Of a stretch of DNA of 64,000 nt, positions 1 to 8,156 are shown piece by piece (position 1 is the stretch's first letter; each line of letters starts with the position of its first letter). A program made the position numbers and the translations under genes. The stretch is from Truepera sp965215315. Lineage in GTDB: Bacteria > Deinococcota > Deinococci > Deinococcales > Trueperaceae. The notes beneath the pieces are model-generated. The model saw only the letters and a program-made list of their open reading frames with translations, was not told the origin of the DNA and ran no database searches. The stretch is from positions 124,001-188,000 of the forward strand of contig CBDCDB010000008.1 of NCBI GenBank assembly GCA_965215315.1, read 5' to 3'.

Positions 1-591
1 GGTCTTGCCCCCTGCGGCGGCTTCCTGCACGCTCTTCCAGAGGGCACGCCTCGAGCTCACGTCGAGCCCGGTCGTCGGTTCGTCCAAAACGAGCAGGTCG
101 GGGTCGCCGATGAGCGCCAGCGCCAGATGAAGTCGCCCCTTCTGCCCGCCCGAAAGGTTGCCGTACAAACGGCGCTCCAAACCCACCAACCCGGTGCGCT
201 CCAGCACCTCGCTCTGCAGCAATGGGCGCGGGTAATAGGCCGCAAACAGCTCGAGGTGTTCGGTCACACTCAGCGTTTCCGGGACGCCGGAGAGCTGCAA
301 CATTACCCCGACGCGCCCTCTGCTCGCCGCCCATTGCGGCGGTTTGCTGAAAAGCTGAACCTCACCCTTGTCTGGACGCAGCAGCCCTAGCAGCAGGCTG
401 AGCGCCGTTGTTTTTCCGGCTCCGTTTGGCCCTAACAGCGCCAAGACTTCACCGGCGCAGAGGGTTAGCGATACGTCCTCGAGGGCTGCAACGTCGCCGT
501 AACGTTTGGCAACGTGCCGGAGCGTCGCGGATTCGTTTGGGTGCTGCGCTGACACGGCCCTGTTTGCGGGGGGTGACGCTGAAATGACCAT
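1..591 (-). CDS. ABC transporter ATP-binding protein (partial, C-terminus beyond window)
   Basis: This is the ATPase subunit of an ABC transporter, probably an export type of the drug/CcmA-like class. The frame is open from an ATG at 591 to the window edge, 197 codons. Reading from the start I see Walker A (GPNGAGKTT, about residue 59), a Q-loop (VMLQLSG), the signature (LSGGQKGR) and Walker B (LLVLDEPTTGLD). The H-loop lies outside the window. The permease partner is not visible and is probably beyond position 1. Substrate cannot be told from the sequence. The signature reads SGGQKGR rather than SGGQ(R/Q)QR, which is common in this class. Confidence 0.9.
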   Translation of the reverse strand, partial: MVISASPPANRAVSAQHPNESATLRHVAKRYGDVAALEDVSLTLCAGEVLALLGPNGAGKTTALSLLLGLLRPDKGEVQLFSKPPQWAASRGRVGVMLQLSGVPETLSVTEHLELFAAYYPRPLLQSEVLERTGLVGLERRLYGNLSGGQKGRLHLALALIGDPDLLVLDEPTTGLDVSSRRALWKSVQEAAAGGKT

Positions 592-663
592 AACCGACCT
601 CCTGAACCGTACTTTGCGCGTTTTGGAGGTCAGAAGTTAGTGCAGAGCGTCAGCTATAAGGGG

Positions 664-675
664 TGACAGCTGTCA
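664..675. promoter_or_regulatory. perfect 12-bp palindrome, possible operator
   Basis: TGACAGCTGTCA is a perfect palindrome between the divergent ABC ATPase and the MNT/HEPN pair. It could be a dimeric repressor site, for example for autoregulation of the toxin-antitoxin pair. A 12-bp palindrome may also be chance, and no second copy was noticed. Confidence 0.25.
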
Positions 676-723
676 GGTTTTACAGAAAAGCCGACCGGCT
701 TTCGCCAGCGAGCAAACTGACCT

Positions 724-1050
724 ATGACGCCGAAACTGGACAAAAAAGCCGTGACCGACTATCTGCGGGCGCATTACGGTGAGCTACGTAAGCTGGGCGT
801 TGCGCGTTCGGGTCTGTTTGGTTCGTTTGTGCGGGATGAGGCAACTTCAGAAAGTGACGTAGATATTTTGATCGAGTTTAGGACGGGCAAAAATGGGTTT
901 ACGGCCTCTATGGAGCTGGCGTTTTGGCTCGAGGACACCTTGGGGCGGCCTGTAGAACTCGTGACGCCTGAATCGCTAAGTCCTTACCTTGCCCCTCATA
1001 TCTTGCCTACGGTTGAGTATGTATTTGAGCCGGAGCCTCGTGCCGCGTGA
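724..1050 (+). CDS. MntA-like nucleotidyltransferase antitoxin (MNT domain)
   Basis: This is a minimal nucleotidyltransferase of the MNT/HEPN toxin-antitoxin family, 108 aa. In characterised systems MntA neutralises the HEPN RNase by adding AMP groups to a tyrosine near its active site. The catalytic signature is present: G33-S34 followed by D45-V-D47. The position of the third acidic residue carries Glu (RPVELVTPE) rather than the more usual Asp. The HEPN reading frame begins at a GTG inside the last codons of this gene, the usual coupled arrangement. Because the HEPN half is interrupted (see next entry), this antitoxin may now be an orphan. Confidence 0.85.
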   Translation: MTPKLDKKAVTDYLRAHYGELRKLGVARSGLFGSFVRDEATSESDVDILIEFRTGKNGFTASMELAFWLEDTLGRPVELVTPESLSPYLAPHILPTVEYVFEPEPRAA

Positions 1051-1372
1051 GACCGAATACCTAGCCCATCTCTAAGGTGGACTCGTTTTCGCCCTACGTG
1101 CAGCGGTGGGAACCACCAAAGAAACTTTTTTGGAAAACGATGTACTCAAGCGTGCGATTGTCCGAAGGTTGGAAATTATTGGGGAAGCCACTAAAAAATT
1201 GCCAACCGAGTTTAGAGAAAGACCCCCGCAAGTCAACGGGCGGGCGATGGCGGGGGTGCGTGACCGGCTTATTCACGCTTACCTTGTTGACTGTGCGATT
1301 GTCTGGGACGTTGTAGAAAATTATTTGCCCGAACTTAAAGAGACGATTGAAGGGTTTCTCGGGGGCAAGTAA
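1040..1372 (+). pseudogene. HEPN (DUF86) toxin with in-frame stop near its N-terminus
   Basis: The frame starting at GTG 1040 (overlapping the mntA stop) reads MPRETEYLAHL, then hits TAA at 1073-1075. It then continues in the same frame through a complete HEPN/DUF86 body: IIGEATKKLP, then the RNase motif RDRLIHAY (Rx4HxY), then VWDVVENYLPELKETIEGF. The residues on both sides of the stop fit the family's first helix, so one substitution appears to interrupt an otherwise full-length toxin of about 110 aa. An alternative is reinitiation at GTG 1106, giving an 88-aa product without the first helix. Loss of the toxin would be tolerated because the antitoxin is harmless alone. Confidence 0.7.
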
Positions 1373-1410
1373 ACCGTCTCCTTACCCTAACCTCTCAAGT
1401 GAGTGTGAGC

Positions 1411-1422
1411 TACCATAAGGGT
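1411..1422 (+). promoter_or_regulatory. leaderless-type -10 box of fumC
   Basis: TACCAT is followed by 6 nt (AAGGGT) and then ATG 1423. With initiation about 7 nt after the -10 box, the transcript would begin at the start codon. There is no Shine-Dalgarno sequence at a good distance. The same layout recurs at many genes in this window. Confidence 0.55.
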
Positions 1423-2811
1423 ATGGACAATATCGACTACCGCACCGAAAAAGACACGATGGGCAACATTCAGGTTCCAGGGGACAAATACTGGGGTGCC
1501 CAGACGCAGCGCAGCTTGCAAAACTTCAAAATCGGTGGGCAACTGATGCCCTTAGAGGTCATCCGGGCCTTCGCCGTCCTTAAAAAAGCGGCGGCTCTAA
1601 CGAACGCTGAACTCGGCGTTTTGCCGCAGAACAAGGCCGACATCATCGCCCGCGTGTGTGACGAGATTTTAGCGGGTCAACACGATGAGCAGTTTCCGCT
1701 GGTGGTCTGGCAGACGGGTTCGGGTACGCAGTCGAACATGAACGTCAACGAGGTCGTCTCAAACCGGGCCATCGAACTTTTAGGCGGCGACGTCGGCTCG
1801 CAAACGCCGGTTCACCCGAACGACGACGTAAACAAATCGCAGTCTAGCAATGACACTTTTCCCACAGCTATGCACGTCGCAGCATATCTGGCGATTGTTG
1901 AAGAAATGCTGCCCGGCGTCCGGGAGTTGCAACGAACGTTTGCCGACAAAGCGCAAGCGTTCAGCAGCGTCGTCAAAATTGGGCGTACACATCTAATGGA
2001 CGCGACGCCCCTGACGTTGGGTCAAGAGCTGTCGGGTTACGAGGCGCAACTACGGAAAAGTATCGAAGCGGTCGAGAACACCTTGCCGCACCTCGCTGAA
2101 CTCGCGCTCGGCGGGACGGCGGTCGGGACGGGTCTGAACGCGCCAAAAGGGTTTGCTGAACGGGTTGCTGAAGTCATCGCCGAACTAACCGGGCAACCGT
2201 TTGTCACCGCTGAAAACAAGTTTGAGGCGCTTTCAGCTCATGACGCAGTGGTCGAAGCGTCGGGCGCACTCAAACGGCTTGCAGTAAGCCTGATGCACAT
2301 CGCCAACAATGTACGGCTGCTGGCGTCGGGGCCGCGCTGCGGCATCGGTGAGATTACGATTCCCACCAACGAACCGGGGAGTTCTATTATGCCCGGGAAG
2401 GTCAATCCGACACAGGCCGAAGCCATGACGATGGTGTGCGCCCAGGTCATCGGCTGTGACGCGGCGGTGACGGTCGCCGGGACGCACGGACACTTTCAGC
2501 TCAACGTCTTTAAGCCGGTGATGATCTATAACCTGCTCTTGTCGGTGCGGCTCTTGGGCGACGCGTGTCGGTCATTTAACGACAACTGCGCGGTTGGCCT
2601 AGAACCCAACGAAACCCGTATCCGCGAACAGCTCAACAATTCGCTGATGCTTGTGACCGCCCTCAACACCCACATCGGTTACTACAAAGCCGCGCAGATC
2701 GCCAAAACCGCGCACGCCGAAAACCTGACCCTAAAAGAGGCGGCGGTCAAGTTGAAGCACCTGACTGAGACGGAGTTTGACGAGATCGTTGTTCCGGAAA
2801 AGATGGTTTAG
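1423..2811 (+). CDS. fumC: class II fumarate hydratase
   Basis: Converts fumarate to L-malate in the TCA cycle; the enzyme is a soluble, iron-free homotetramer. The 462-aa length is normal. The superfamily signature GSSIMPGKVNP near residue 320 and the substrate-binding segments SSNDTFPTAMH and GRTHLMDATPLTLGQE are all present. The frame is open from a GTG at 1399, but ATG 1423 (MDNIDYRTEKDTMG) fits the family N-terminus and has a leaderless-type -10 box. The downstream GNAT gene starts 23 bp later and is probably co-transcribed. Confidence 0.96.
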   Translation: MDNIDYRTEKDTMGNIQVPGDKYWGAQTQRSLQNFKIGGQLMPLEVIRAFAVLKKAAALTNAELGVLPQNKADIIARVCDEILAGQHDEQFPLVVWQTGSGTQSNMNVNEVVSNRAIELLGGDVGSQTPVHPNDDVNKSQSSNDTFPTAMHVAAYLAIVEEMLPGVRELQRTFADKAQAFSSVVKIGRTHLMDATPLTLGQELSGYEAQLRKSIEAVENTLPHLAELALGGTAVGTGLNAPKGFAERVAEVIAELTGQPFVTAENKFEALSAHDAVVEASGALKRLAVSLMHIANNVRLLASGPRCGIGEITIPTNEPGSSIMPGKVNPTQAEAMTMVCAQVIGCDAAVTVAGTHGHFQLNVFKPVMIYNLLLSVRLLGDACRSFNDNCAVGLEPNETRIREQLNNSLMLVTALNTHIGYYKAAQIAKTAHAENLTLKEAAVKLKHLTETEFDEIVVPEKMV

Positions 2812-2834
2812 CATAACCAATAGGAGGGCGTAAG

Positions 2835-3311
2835 GTGCTCGAGCTTCTCCCTATGACTGAGGCTGAGTTCAAAACGTACCTGACTGGAGCGATCAAAAAC
2901 TACGCTGACGAAAAGGTCAAGGCGGGGAACTGGCGGCCCGAAGAGGCGTTTGAGCGCTCGAGGGGTGACTATCTCAGTTTGCTCCCTGAAGGCGTCGCCT
3001 CAAAAAACCAGCACTTGTTTTCTATAATGGATACGGCGACCGGTCAAAACGTCGGGATGCTTTGGTTTGGAGTTGTGGAACGAGACGGACAAACCACAGC
3101 GTTCATCTACGACTTTTTGGTCACTGAAGCGTGGCAAGGGCGAGGCTACGGTAAGGGGGCGCTCCTTGCTCTGGAGGAAAAGGTCAGAGCGCTTGGGCTT
3201 GGCACGGTTTCGCTGCACGTCTTCGGTCACAACCGCGTCGCCCGGTCGCTCTATGAACGGCTCGGGTACAAGGTTACAAACGTCAATATAACCAAACAGT
3301 TAGACCTTTAG
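2835..3311 (+). CDS. GNAT-family N-acetyltransferase
   Basis: A predicted acetyl-CoA-dependent N-acetyltransferase of 158 aa with unknown acceptor. The GNAT core is clear: strand beta4 (FIYDFLVTEAWQGRGYGKGAL) with the Q/RxxGxG/A acetyl-CoA loop (QGRGYGKGA), and the C-terminal N-x-(V/A)A-x-x-LYE-x-LGY motif. The start is GTG 2835 behind AGGAGG with 8-nt spacing. It lies 23 bp behind fumC on the same strand, which suggests shared transcription rather than shared function. Confidence 0.85.
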   Translation: MLELLPMTEAEFKTYLTGAIKNYADEKVKAGNWRPEEAFERSRGDYLSLLPEGVASKNQHLFSIMDTATGQNVGMLWFGVVERDGQTTAFIYDFLVTEAWQGRGYGKGALLALEEKVRALGLGTVSLHVFGHNRVARSLYERLGYKVTNVNITKQLDL

Positions 3312-3350
3312 GGAGCGACAGCTGCAAGCGAGGCTACAACAGACAAAAGG

Positions 3351-3384
3351 GTAACGGGCAATCGCTGAAACGATTGCCCGTTAC
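3351..3384 (-). terminator. strong bidirectional hairpin between convergent genes
   Basis: A perfect 14-bp stem (3351-3364 with 3371-3384) with a 6-nt loop sits between two convergent genes. On the minus strand it is followed by CCCTTTTG, so it most resembles a terminator for the LolA-like gene; on the plus strand no U-run follows. Confidence 0.75.
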
Positions 3385-3397
3385 TCCCTATTCACGG

Positions 3398-4096
3398 CTA
3401 CCGCTGATCAATTCGCTCGGCGTCCTGCGGAATCTCACGGAGTTCGGCGGGGTCGAGGCCGGTGTCGAGCGCGTAGTCCTGAAACTGCAACTCAGCTAAG
3501 GGGTCGCCGCTCCGCTGCACGAAAGTGAGGGTTTGCGGCAGCCACTCATTATCTAAAATCGTTGCCTCAACGTACCCAATATTCGCGCCTTCGTCGGCGT
3601 TGTTAAAACGCAGTTTGTAAACGGGGCCGTCCGGCGTGTCTTCGTAACCCTCGACGGTCGCGTTCCAGTTATCCGAGCTAAAAAGCTGTCCGAGGTTCGG
3701 GGTCAGGTTGATGGTGCTGTCACCTTCACCTTCGGGTAACAGGCCGCCCAGGGCTTCGGGGTCGTTGGCGTTAAGGATCGTAACCTGATTCGTTACATAC
3801 AAATAATTGTAAACGGTGTTGCCGTCGGCGATGATAAAATTGTCGATTAGGGCGTCGGGTTGGAGAAAGTAGGCTTTGGCGAGTTCTTCGCCGGGGATAA
3901 ACTGGCTTTCGACCTCTAGAGCGATCTCTTGCCCATCGGCGTCGAACAGGGTGCCGGTCAGGAGGAAGCTGGCGTCTTGGAGTGAGGTGCTTTTCGTCTC
4001 GAGGTTGTCTAAAATCTCTTTAGCGCTGAGGTCTTGGGCGAAGGCGAAGGGGAGGAGCAGGAAGAGTATAAAGGCTGATTTCAGGGGTAAGGTCAT
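3398..4096 (-). CDS. LolA/DUF4292-like secreted outer-membrane lipoprotein-sorting protein
   Basis: A 232-aa exported protein. The N-terminal signal peptide (hydrophobic LKSAFILFLLLPFAFAQ) is followed by a LolA-like beta-barrel: the NLETKSTSLQDASFLLTGTLFDADG segment and the later strand AKAYFLQPDALIDNFIIADGNTVYNYLYVTNQV are typical. Proteins of this fold carry lipoproteins or hydrophobic molecules across the periplasm. In diderm Deinococcota the precise cargo is not established. Translation begins at ATG 4096 behind AAGGAG. It is transcribed alone and ends at the hairpin at 3351-3384. Function is inferred from fold only. Confidence 0.7.
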   Translation of the reverse strand: MTLPLKSAFILFLLLPFAFAQDLSAKEILDNLETKSTSLQDASFLLTGTLFDADGQEIALEVESQFIPGEELAKAYFLQPDALIDNFIIADGNTVYNYLYVTNQVTILNANDPEALGGLLPEGEGDSTINLTPNLGQLFSSDNWNATVEGYEDTPDGPVYKLRFNNADEGANIGYVEATILDNEWLPQTLTFVQRSGDPLAELQFQDYALDTGLDPAELREIPQDAERIDQR

Positions 4097-4352
4097 CGGG
4101 TCTCCTTGGGGTGGGGCTGGCTCGAGCTTGCGCGAGTCCAGGTGTCAGATCCGCAGCAGCAAAGGCAGTCTCAATAGAGTACCGTACACCAATCGTCAGC
4201 TAAAAGCGTGCTGTCTAAACGCCTGATGAGTTCACGCTAAAGATGCGCTCAAGGCTATCATGCCCTGCGGTGAAGGTCTCTTTAAGTCCTGCACACGCAG
4301 GCTTTTGAAACCGCTATGCTAGCCTCACCTTGAACGTATGAGAGGAGTAATT

Positions 4353-5666
4353 GTGAACGACACATTTCCTGCCCGCTACAAACTGTTTTTTTGGCCCCTT
4401 CTGCTGAGCCTTCTGGGGCTTTTGGGACTGCTTCCAGCGGTGCAGGCGCAAGAGGCCGTGCTGAGCCCCGAAGCCATCGTCGTCAATCCGCTGCCGTCTT
4501 TTGAAACCGAGGTATTTTTAGACAAAGACCCTTCAGGTACCAGCAGACCGAACTACACGGTCGGCGAAGCGGTGCGGGTCGGCGTGCGAGTCTCCGAGGA
4601 CGCCTACGTGTACCTCTTTAACGTCCGTTCAGACGGCTCTATCGACCAGATTTTGCCGAACAACTACGACACAAACGGTCAGAATAACTTTGTACGTGGG
4701 GGCGAGACGAAGTATTTTCCACCCGAGGGCGCAAACTATACCTTCCGAATCGAAGCGCCGGGTGGTCTCGACAAGGTTATCGCGCTCGCCAGTCAAACGC
4801 CGCTTGACACGTCAACTTTGGCGAGCTTTGAAAACGACCCGAACTTCGCCTCTTCCAACCTCGGTGAACAGGCGTTTGCCGAAGGGTTGTCGGTCATCGT
4901 CAGGCCCCTGCCGCAAGACGACTGGGTGACGGACACGGTGCTCTTTTACGTCGGCGGGGCACCCGAAGCACCGACCCAAACTGCGCCCCCCGAACAAACG
5001 CAGTTCGGTACCCTTTCGGTCACGTCTGACCCGAGCGGCGCACGGGTGTTCATCGACGGTGTATTCGTCGGTACGACGCCGCTCCAAAACGGCACGCTGA
5101 GCGGCACGCACCGCGTCCGGGTCGAAGCTGAGGGCTACACGCCGTTTGAAACCGATATCGACGTCGTTGGTGGTGAGACCAGAGGCGTGCAGACGACTTT
5201 ACAACAAGTGTCACAGCCTACCCAGGCGCTCGGTCAGGCGGGCTTCAGCAGCACGCCGAGCGGCGCAGATATCTACGTTGACGGGCAACTCGTCGGGACA
5301 ACGCCCATCACGAACGTCAGGCTCGAGGCAGGAATGCATCAAGTGCGGTTTGTGTTGGAAGGCGTTGGTGAGGACACCGTTGACTTCGAGGTACGTTCAG
5401 GCGGTTACAAGAACGTCAGCGGTGTTTTACGGGCGCAGCAGGGCACCTTGGAGCTGACCGGTAACGTCGGCGGCGCAACTGTTTTGATCGACGGGTCGCG
5501 GGTCGGCACGATTCCCAACGGCACGGGGCGGCTCACCTTGGAGAACCTGTCGCCTGGAACGCACGAGATTACCGTAACTGCGCCGGGTTTTACGACTTTC
5601 GTCGGCGAGTTCGAGATTTTGTCCGGGCAAGCCACGTCTTTAAGCGTGTCGCAGACGGGGCGCTAA
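4353..5666 (+). CDS. secreted DUF4384 protein with three C-terminal PEGA repeats
   Basis: A 437-aa exported protein of unknown role. After a signal peptide (FFWPLLLSLLGLLGLLPAVQAQ), a DUF4384 domain spans roughly residues 45-190 (YTVGEAVRVGVRVSEDAYVYLF, DQILPN). Three PEGA-type domains follow: TSDPSGARVFIDGVFVGTTPL, then STPSGADIYVDGQLVGTTPI, then the more diverged GGATVLIDGSRVGTIP. PEGA domains are found on surface proteins and are thought to contact the envelope or S-layer. I chose GTG 4353, which has AGAGGAG 5 nt upstream, over the in-frame ATG at 4338 that has no ribosome binding site. Confidence 0.85.
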   Translation: MNDTFPARYKLFFWPLLLSLLGLLGLLPAVQAQEAVLSPEAIVVNPLPSFETEVFLDKDPSGTSRPNYTVGEAVRVGVRVSEDAYVYLFNVRSDGSIDQILPNNYDTNGQNNFVRGGETKYFPPEGANYTFRIEAPGGLDKVIALASQTPLDTSTLASFENDPNFASSNLGEQAFAEGLSVIVRPLPQDDWVTDTVLFYVGGAPEAPTQTAPPEQTQFGTLSVTSDPSGARVFIDGVFVGTTPLQNGTLSGTHRVRVEAEGYTPFETDIDVVGGETRGVQTTLQQVSQPTQALGQAGFSSTPSGADIYVDGQLVGTTPITNVRLEAGMHQVRFVLEGVGEDTVDFEVRSGGYKNVSGVLRAQQGTLELTGNVGGATVLIDGSRVGTIPNGTGRLTLENLSPGTHEITVTAPGFTTFVGEFEILSGQATSLSVSQTGR

Positions 5667-5843
5667 GGCCAAAAGTAAAGCGAGGTTTGGGCTGCTTGAC
5701 TTTCTAAAAAAGATAAAAACAGCAAATTGGGGAGAATTGAGCGTTATATACGCTCTGATTCTCCCTTTCACAGGCTGCACCATTTACAAACTAACTTCCC
5801 CGTATTATTTCCAGTCTTTAGCCTTTGACAGACTCGCTCGTAA

Positions 5844-5856
5844 TAGACTGGCCTTT
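5844..5856 (+). promoter_or_regulatory. leaderless-type -10 box of the nucleotidyltransferase gene
   Basis: TAGACT, then 7 nt, then ATG 5857. A TTGACA lies at 5825-5830, but only 13 nt upstream of this hexamer, too close for a standard promoter. The box supports ATG 5857 over the longer frame that opens at 5737. Confidence 0.5.
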
Positions 5857-6630
5857 ATGTCCGTTTCTACTGCACCCTCTAGGACAACAACCAAGCTGAT
5901 CTCCGGTGCTGTGTCCGCCGTCATCCTCGCAGGGGGCGGCGGCGATGAACTCTCCCGAGCGGCGGGCGTTTCAGCCAAAGCTCTGGTACCGTTTGAGGGC
6001 CAACCGCTCGCCAGCTACGTGCTGAACGCGCTGCACGGAAGCGCCGGAGTCGCGCGTATCCTCTACGTCGGTGAGGCGACCCCGGCTATCTCGGCGCAGG
6101 TCGCGCGGGTGTTGCCTGCCGGAGCGACGTTTGTCCAGAGTTTTACGGTGGGCGTTAAGGCGGCTCTCGCCTTAGCTCCAGAAAGCCCGGTACTTGTGAC
6201 AACCGCTGACCTGCCGTGGCTTCAGGCGGCGGCAGTTGACGATTTTTTGGCGGCGGCTTTGGGCGTTGCTCTCGCTTACCCAATTGTCCGTGGGGAAACG
6301 GCGCTGGCACGTTTTCCCGAGCAGCGGCGCACCTTCGTCCGGCTCAGAGACGGACGTTTTACCGGCGGCAACATGATTGTTTTATCACCCGAGATGGTGC
6401 CGGTTTTACTACCCTTTATCGAGCGGGCGTATCAGGGCCGCAAAAATCCGCTGGTGCTGGCAAGGCTTTTCGGCTTTGACTTCATCGTTAAACTGGCGCT
6501 TGGGCAGCTCAGCATCGCAGCGGTTGAGCGGCGGGCGACGCACGTTTTGGGGTTGCCGGTACGGGCGCTCGAGACCCCTCACGCCAGCATCGGCGCAGAT
6601 GTAGACAAGCTCGAGCATTTGAAAGGGTAA
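5857..6630 (+). CDS. MobA-like NTP transferase family protein
   Basis: A 257-aa nucleotidyltransferase with the Rossmann-like GT-A fold. The N-terminal nucleotide-binding loop is SAVILAGGGGDELS, and the metal-binding region is LVTTADLPWL, in the place of the DxD of MobA and molybdenum-cofactor or sugar nucleotidyltransferases. The glycine-rich loop has DEL instead of the usual R-x-G, so activity may differ from MobA. The frame is open from 5737, but the first 40 codons do not look like the family and ATG 5857 has a -10 box 7 nt upstream. The 2H phosphoesterase gene starts 2 bp after the stop, so the two form an operon. Confidence 0.75.
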   Translation: MSVSTAPSRTTTKLISGAVSAVILAGGGGDELSRAAGVSAKALVPFEGQPLASYVLNALHGSAGVARILYVGEATPAISAQVARVLPAGATFVQSFTVGVKAALALAPESPVLVTTADLPWLQAAAVDDFLAAALGVALAYPIVRGETALARFPEQRRTFVRLRDGRFTGGNMIVLSPEMVPVLLPFIERAYQGRKNPLVLARLFGFDFIVKLALGQLSIAAVERRATHVLGLPVRALETPHASIGADVDKLEHLKG

Positions 6631-6632
6631 AG

Positions 6633-7160
6633 ATGGCTTATTCGGTGTCTTTATGGTTTGGCGAGGGGGCAGAGGCGCAGGTTCGGGACATCTGGCAGCG
6701 TTTGGCTGACGCGGGTTTGGGGACATTTGCGGGCGGCCCGGTTCGGCCTCATGTAACGCTGGCGCATGGGCTCGAGCTTGACGTAGAAGCGTTTACGGCG
6801 GTTTTACGGGGGAAACTCGAAGCTCAACCTCCGTTTGACCTGACGTTTATGGGTTCCGGTATCTTTGCGGACTCGGGGCTTCTCTACCTCACCACCCGGA
6901 TGACCGAAGCGCTCTGGACGCTGCACCGTGAAGTTGCGGTGCTAGCGGAGAGGCAGGGGGGCGGCTCGAGCCTTTACTATCGCCCCGATTTCTGGACGCC
7001 GCACTGCACCTTAGCGCTCAACTTGACGCCTGAAACGATGATAAGAGCCGTAAGCGTCTGTCAGGGAACCACGCTTATCTCCGCTTCGGTAAACCGTATC
7101 GGCATCATCGAAAACCCGAGTGAAAGGGAGCTTTTAACCCTGCCCCTTAAAGTACGCTGA
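6633..7160 (+). CDS. 2H phosphoesterase / 2'-5' RNA ligase-like protein
   Basis: A 175-aa protein of the 2H superfamily, which opens cyclic phosphates or acts on 2'-5' bonds. Both catalytic HxT motifs are present: HVTLAHG near residue 40 and HCTLALN near residue 128, at the expected spacing. It follows the nucleotidyltransferase gene by 2 bp and was probably placed there for coupled translation. The 3' end overlaps the convergent DUF4105 gene by 27 bp. The true substrate (RNA repair or a small nucleotide) is not evident. Confidence 0.8.
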   Translation: MAYSVSLWFGEGAEAQVRDIWQRLADAGLGTFAGGPVRPHVTLAHGLELDVEAFTAVLRGKLEAQPPFDLTFMGSGIFADSGLLYLTTRMTEALWTLHREVAVLAERQGGGSSLYYRPDFWTPHCTLALNLTPETMIRAVSVCQGTTLISASVNRIGIIENPSERELLTLPLKVR

Positions 7161-7988
7161 CATGCCCTCCCGCATCTTCGCCGATACGTCCGGGTCGTCT
7201 TTATGCTTTCGTGCGGTGTCCCGAATGTTATAAACTTCCCGAAGTTTGTCAAACGGCAGCGTCGTATCAATCCAGCCACGGCGGTACAAGAGCCTGTCCG
7301 AGGTACCCGGCAACACCTGCTCAGGCCGCCACCACGCAAACGAACCGGGCCGCGCGTGGTCAGCGTGAAGGCCCAAAAGGTTCGTGCAGTTGCGGCTGAT
7401 ACTGTTGTAAAACTGGGGCTGCTCACGCAAGATATTCGCCTCGTGGAACACGTCTCGGAGCATCTTCCTTAGTTCATTCGGGGGCATGGTGAGCGGATAG
7501 AGGTAGACGTCGTGGTCTTGATAGACGGCTCGCCGCAAGATAAAGTCGCGTTCGTCGCCCAAAGTGTAAATGAGTTCAAAGTTGTTAAACAGGCCGCGCA
7601 GGATGTTGTAGGGTTCGTCGGCTAATACCCTCGCCTCAGCAGAAAATGCCAGATAGTCGCCCCCTTCAAACTCGAAACTGACGAGGGTGTGGGCAATCGC
7701 CTCGAGCTGACTAAACGATTCGACAACGAACCAGACGCGCTTTAGCTTGTTCAGGCCATACGTCCGGTCTTCCCAGCGGCCTGTATACGGCGTTCCCGGC
7801 GCACCGTAGCGGATGTTGCGGACGTCACGCACTGTCACCCGGTCGCTGTCAAAATCAATGCCAAAGTCGATACGGGGCGGACGAACGAGGTCGGCGCGCC
7901 AGTTCCGGTCGTTCGTCGGACGCTTCAAGTTAACCAGAAAAACGAGTAGCGCACCCAAAAGGGCAAGGTAGAGCAGAGCGAGGAGCAT
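7134..7988 (-). CDS. DUF4105 (Lnb N-terminal periplasmic domain) membrane-anchored protein
   Basis: A 284-aa protein with one N-terminal transmembrane segment (LLALLYLALLGALLVFLVNL) and an extracytoplasmic DUF4105 domain. The domain holds the NSISRNCTNLLG motif with a conserved cysteine, and HEANILREQPQFYN before it. Members have a papain-like fold with a candidate Cys/His active site, but no activity is established. The start at ATG 7988 is preceded by TACACT and 7 nt, a leaderless layout. The 3' end overlaps the convergent 2H gene by 27 bp. Confidence 0.75.
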   Translation of the reverse strand: MLLALLYLALLGALLVFLVNLKRPTNDRNWRADLVRPPRIDFGIDFDSDRVTVRDVRNIRYGAPGTPYTGRWEDRTYGLNKLKRVWFVVESFSQLEAIAHTLVSFEFEGGDYLAFSAEARVLADEPYNILRGLFNNFELIYTLGDERDFILRRAVYQDHDVYLYPLTMPPNELRKMLRDVFHEANILREQPQFYNSISRNCTNLLGLHADHARPGSFAWWRPEQVLPGTSDRLLYRRGWIDTTLPFDKLREVYNIRDTARKHKDDPDVSAKMREGMSAYFKGQG

Positions 7989-8001
7989 AGCGGCTAGTGT
8001 A
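7989..8001 (-). promoter_or_regulatory. leaderless-type -10 box of the DUF4105 gene
   Basis: On the minus strand TACACT (8001-7996), then 7 nt (AGCCGCT), then ATG 7988. No Shine-Dalgarno sequence is present. Confidence 0.55.
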
Positions 8002-8156
8002 CTCGAGAATGGTCTACCAAAAATCGTGTCCCTAAACCCACATCACCGCAACCGTAAACCCCGAAGGTAGGGGAGAAGACGCCGGGGCTGAGCCGTTCGC
8101 CCGTAAACTGCCATGAGCGTGCTTGAACTTACCTGTAGGTTTGAAAAGGGGATGGC

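Noticed and set aside
5825..5849. TTGACA at 5825 with TAGACT at 5844 as a classical promoter
   Set aside because: The spacer is only 13 nt; the TTGACA is probably coincidental.
5737..5856. N-terminal extension of the nucleotidyltransferase frame from 5737
   Set aside because: The 40 extra residues do not fit the family, and ATG 5857 has a -10 box 7 nt upstream.
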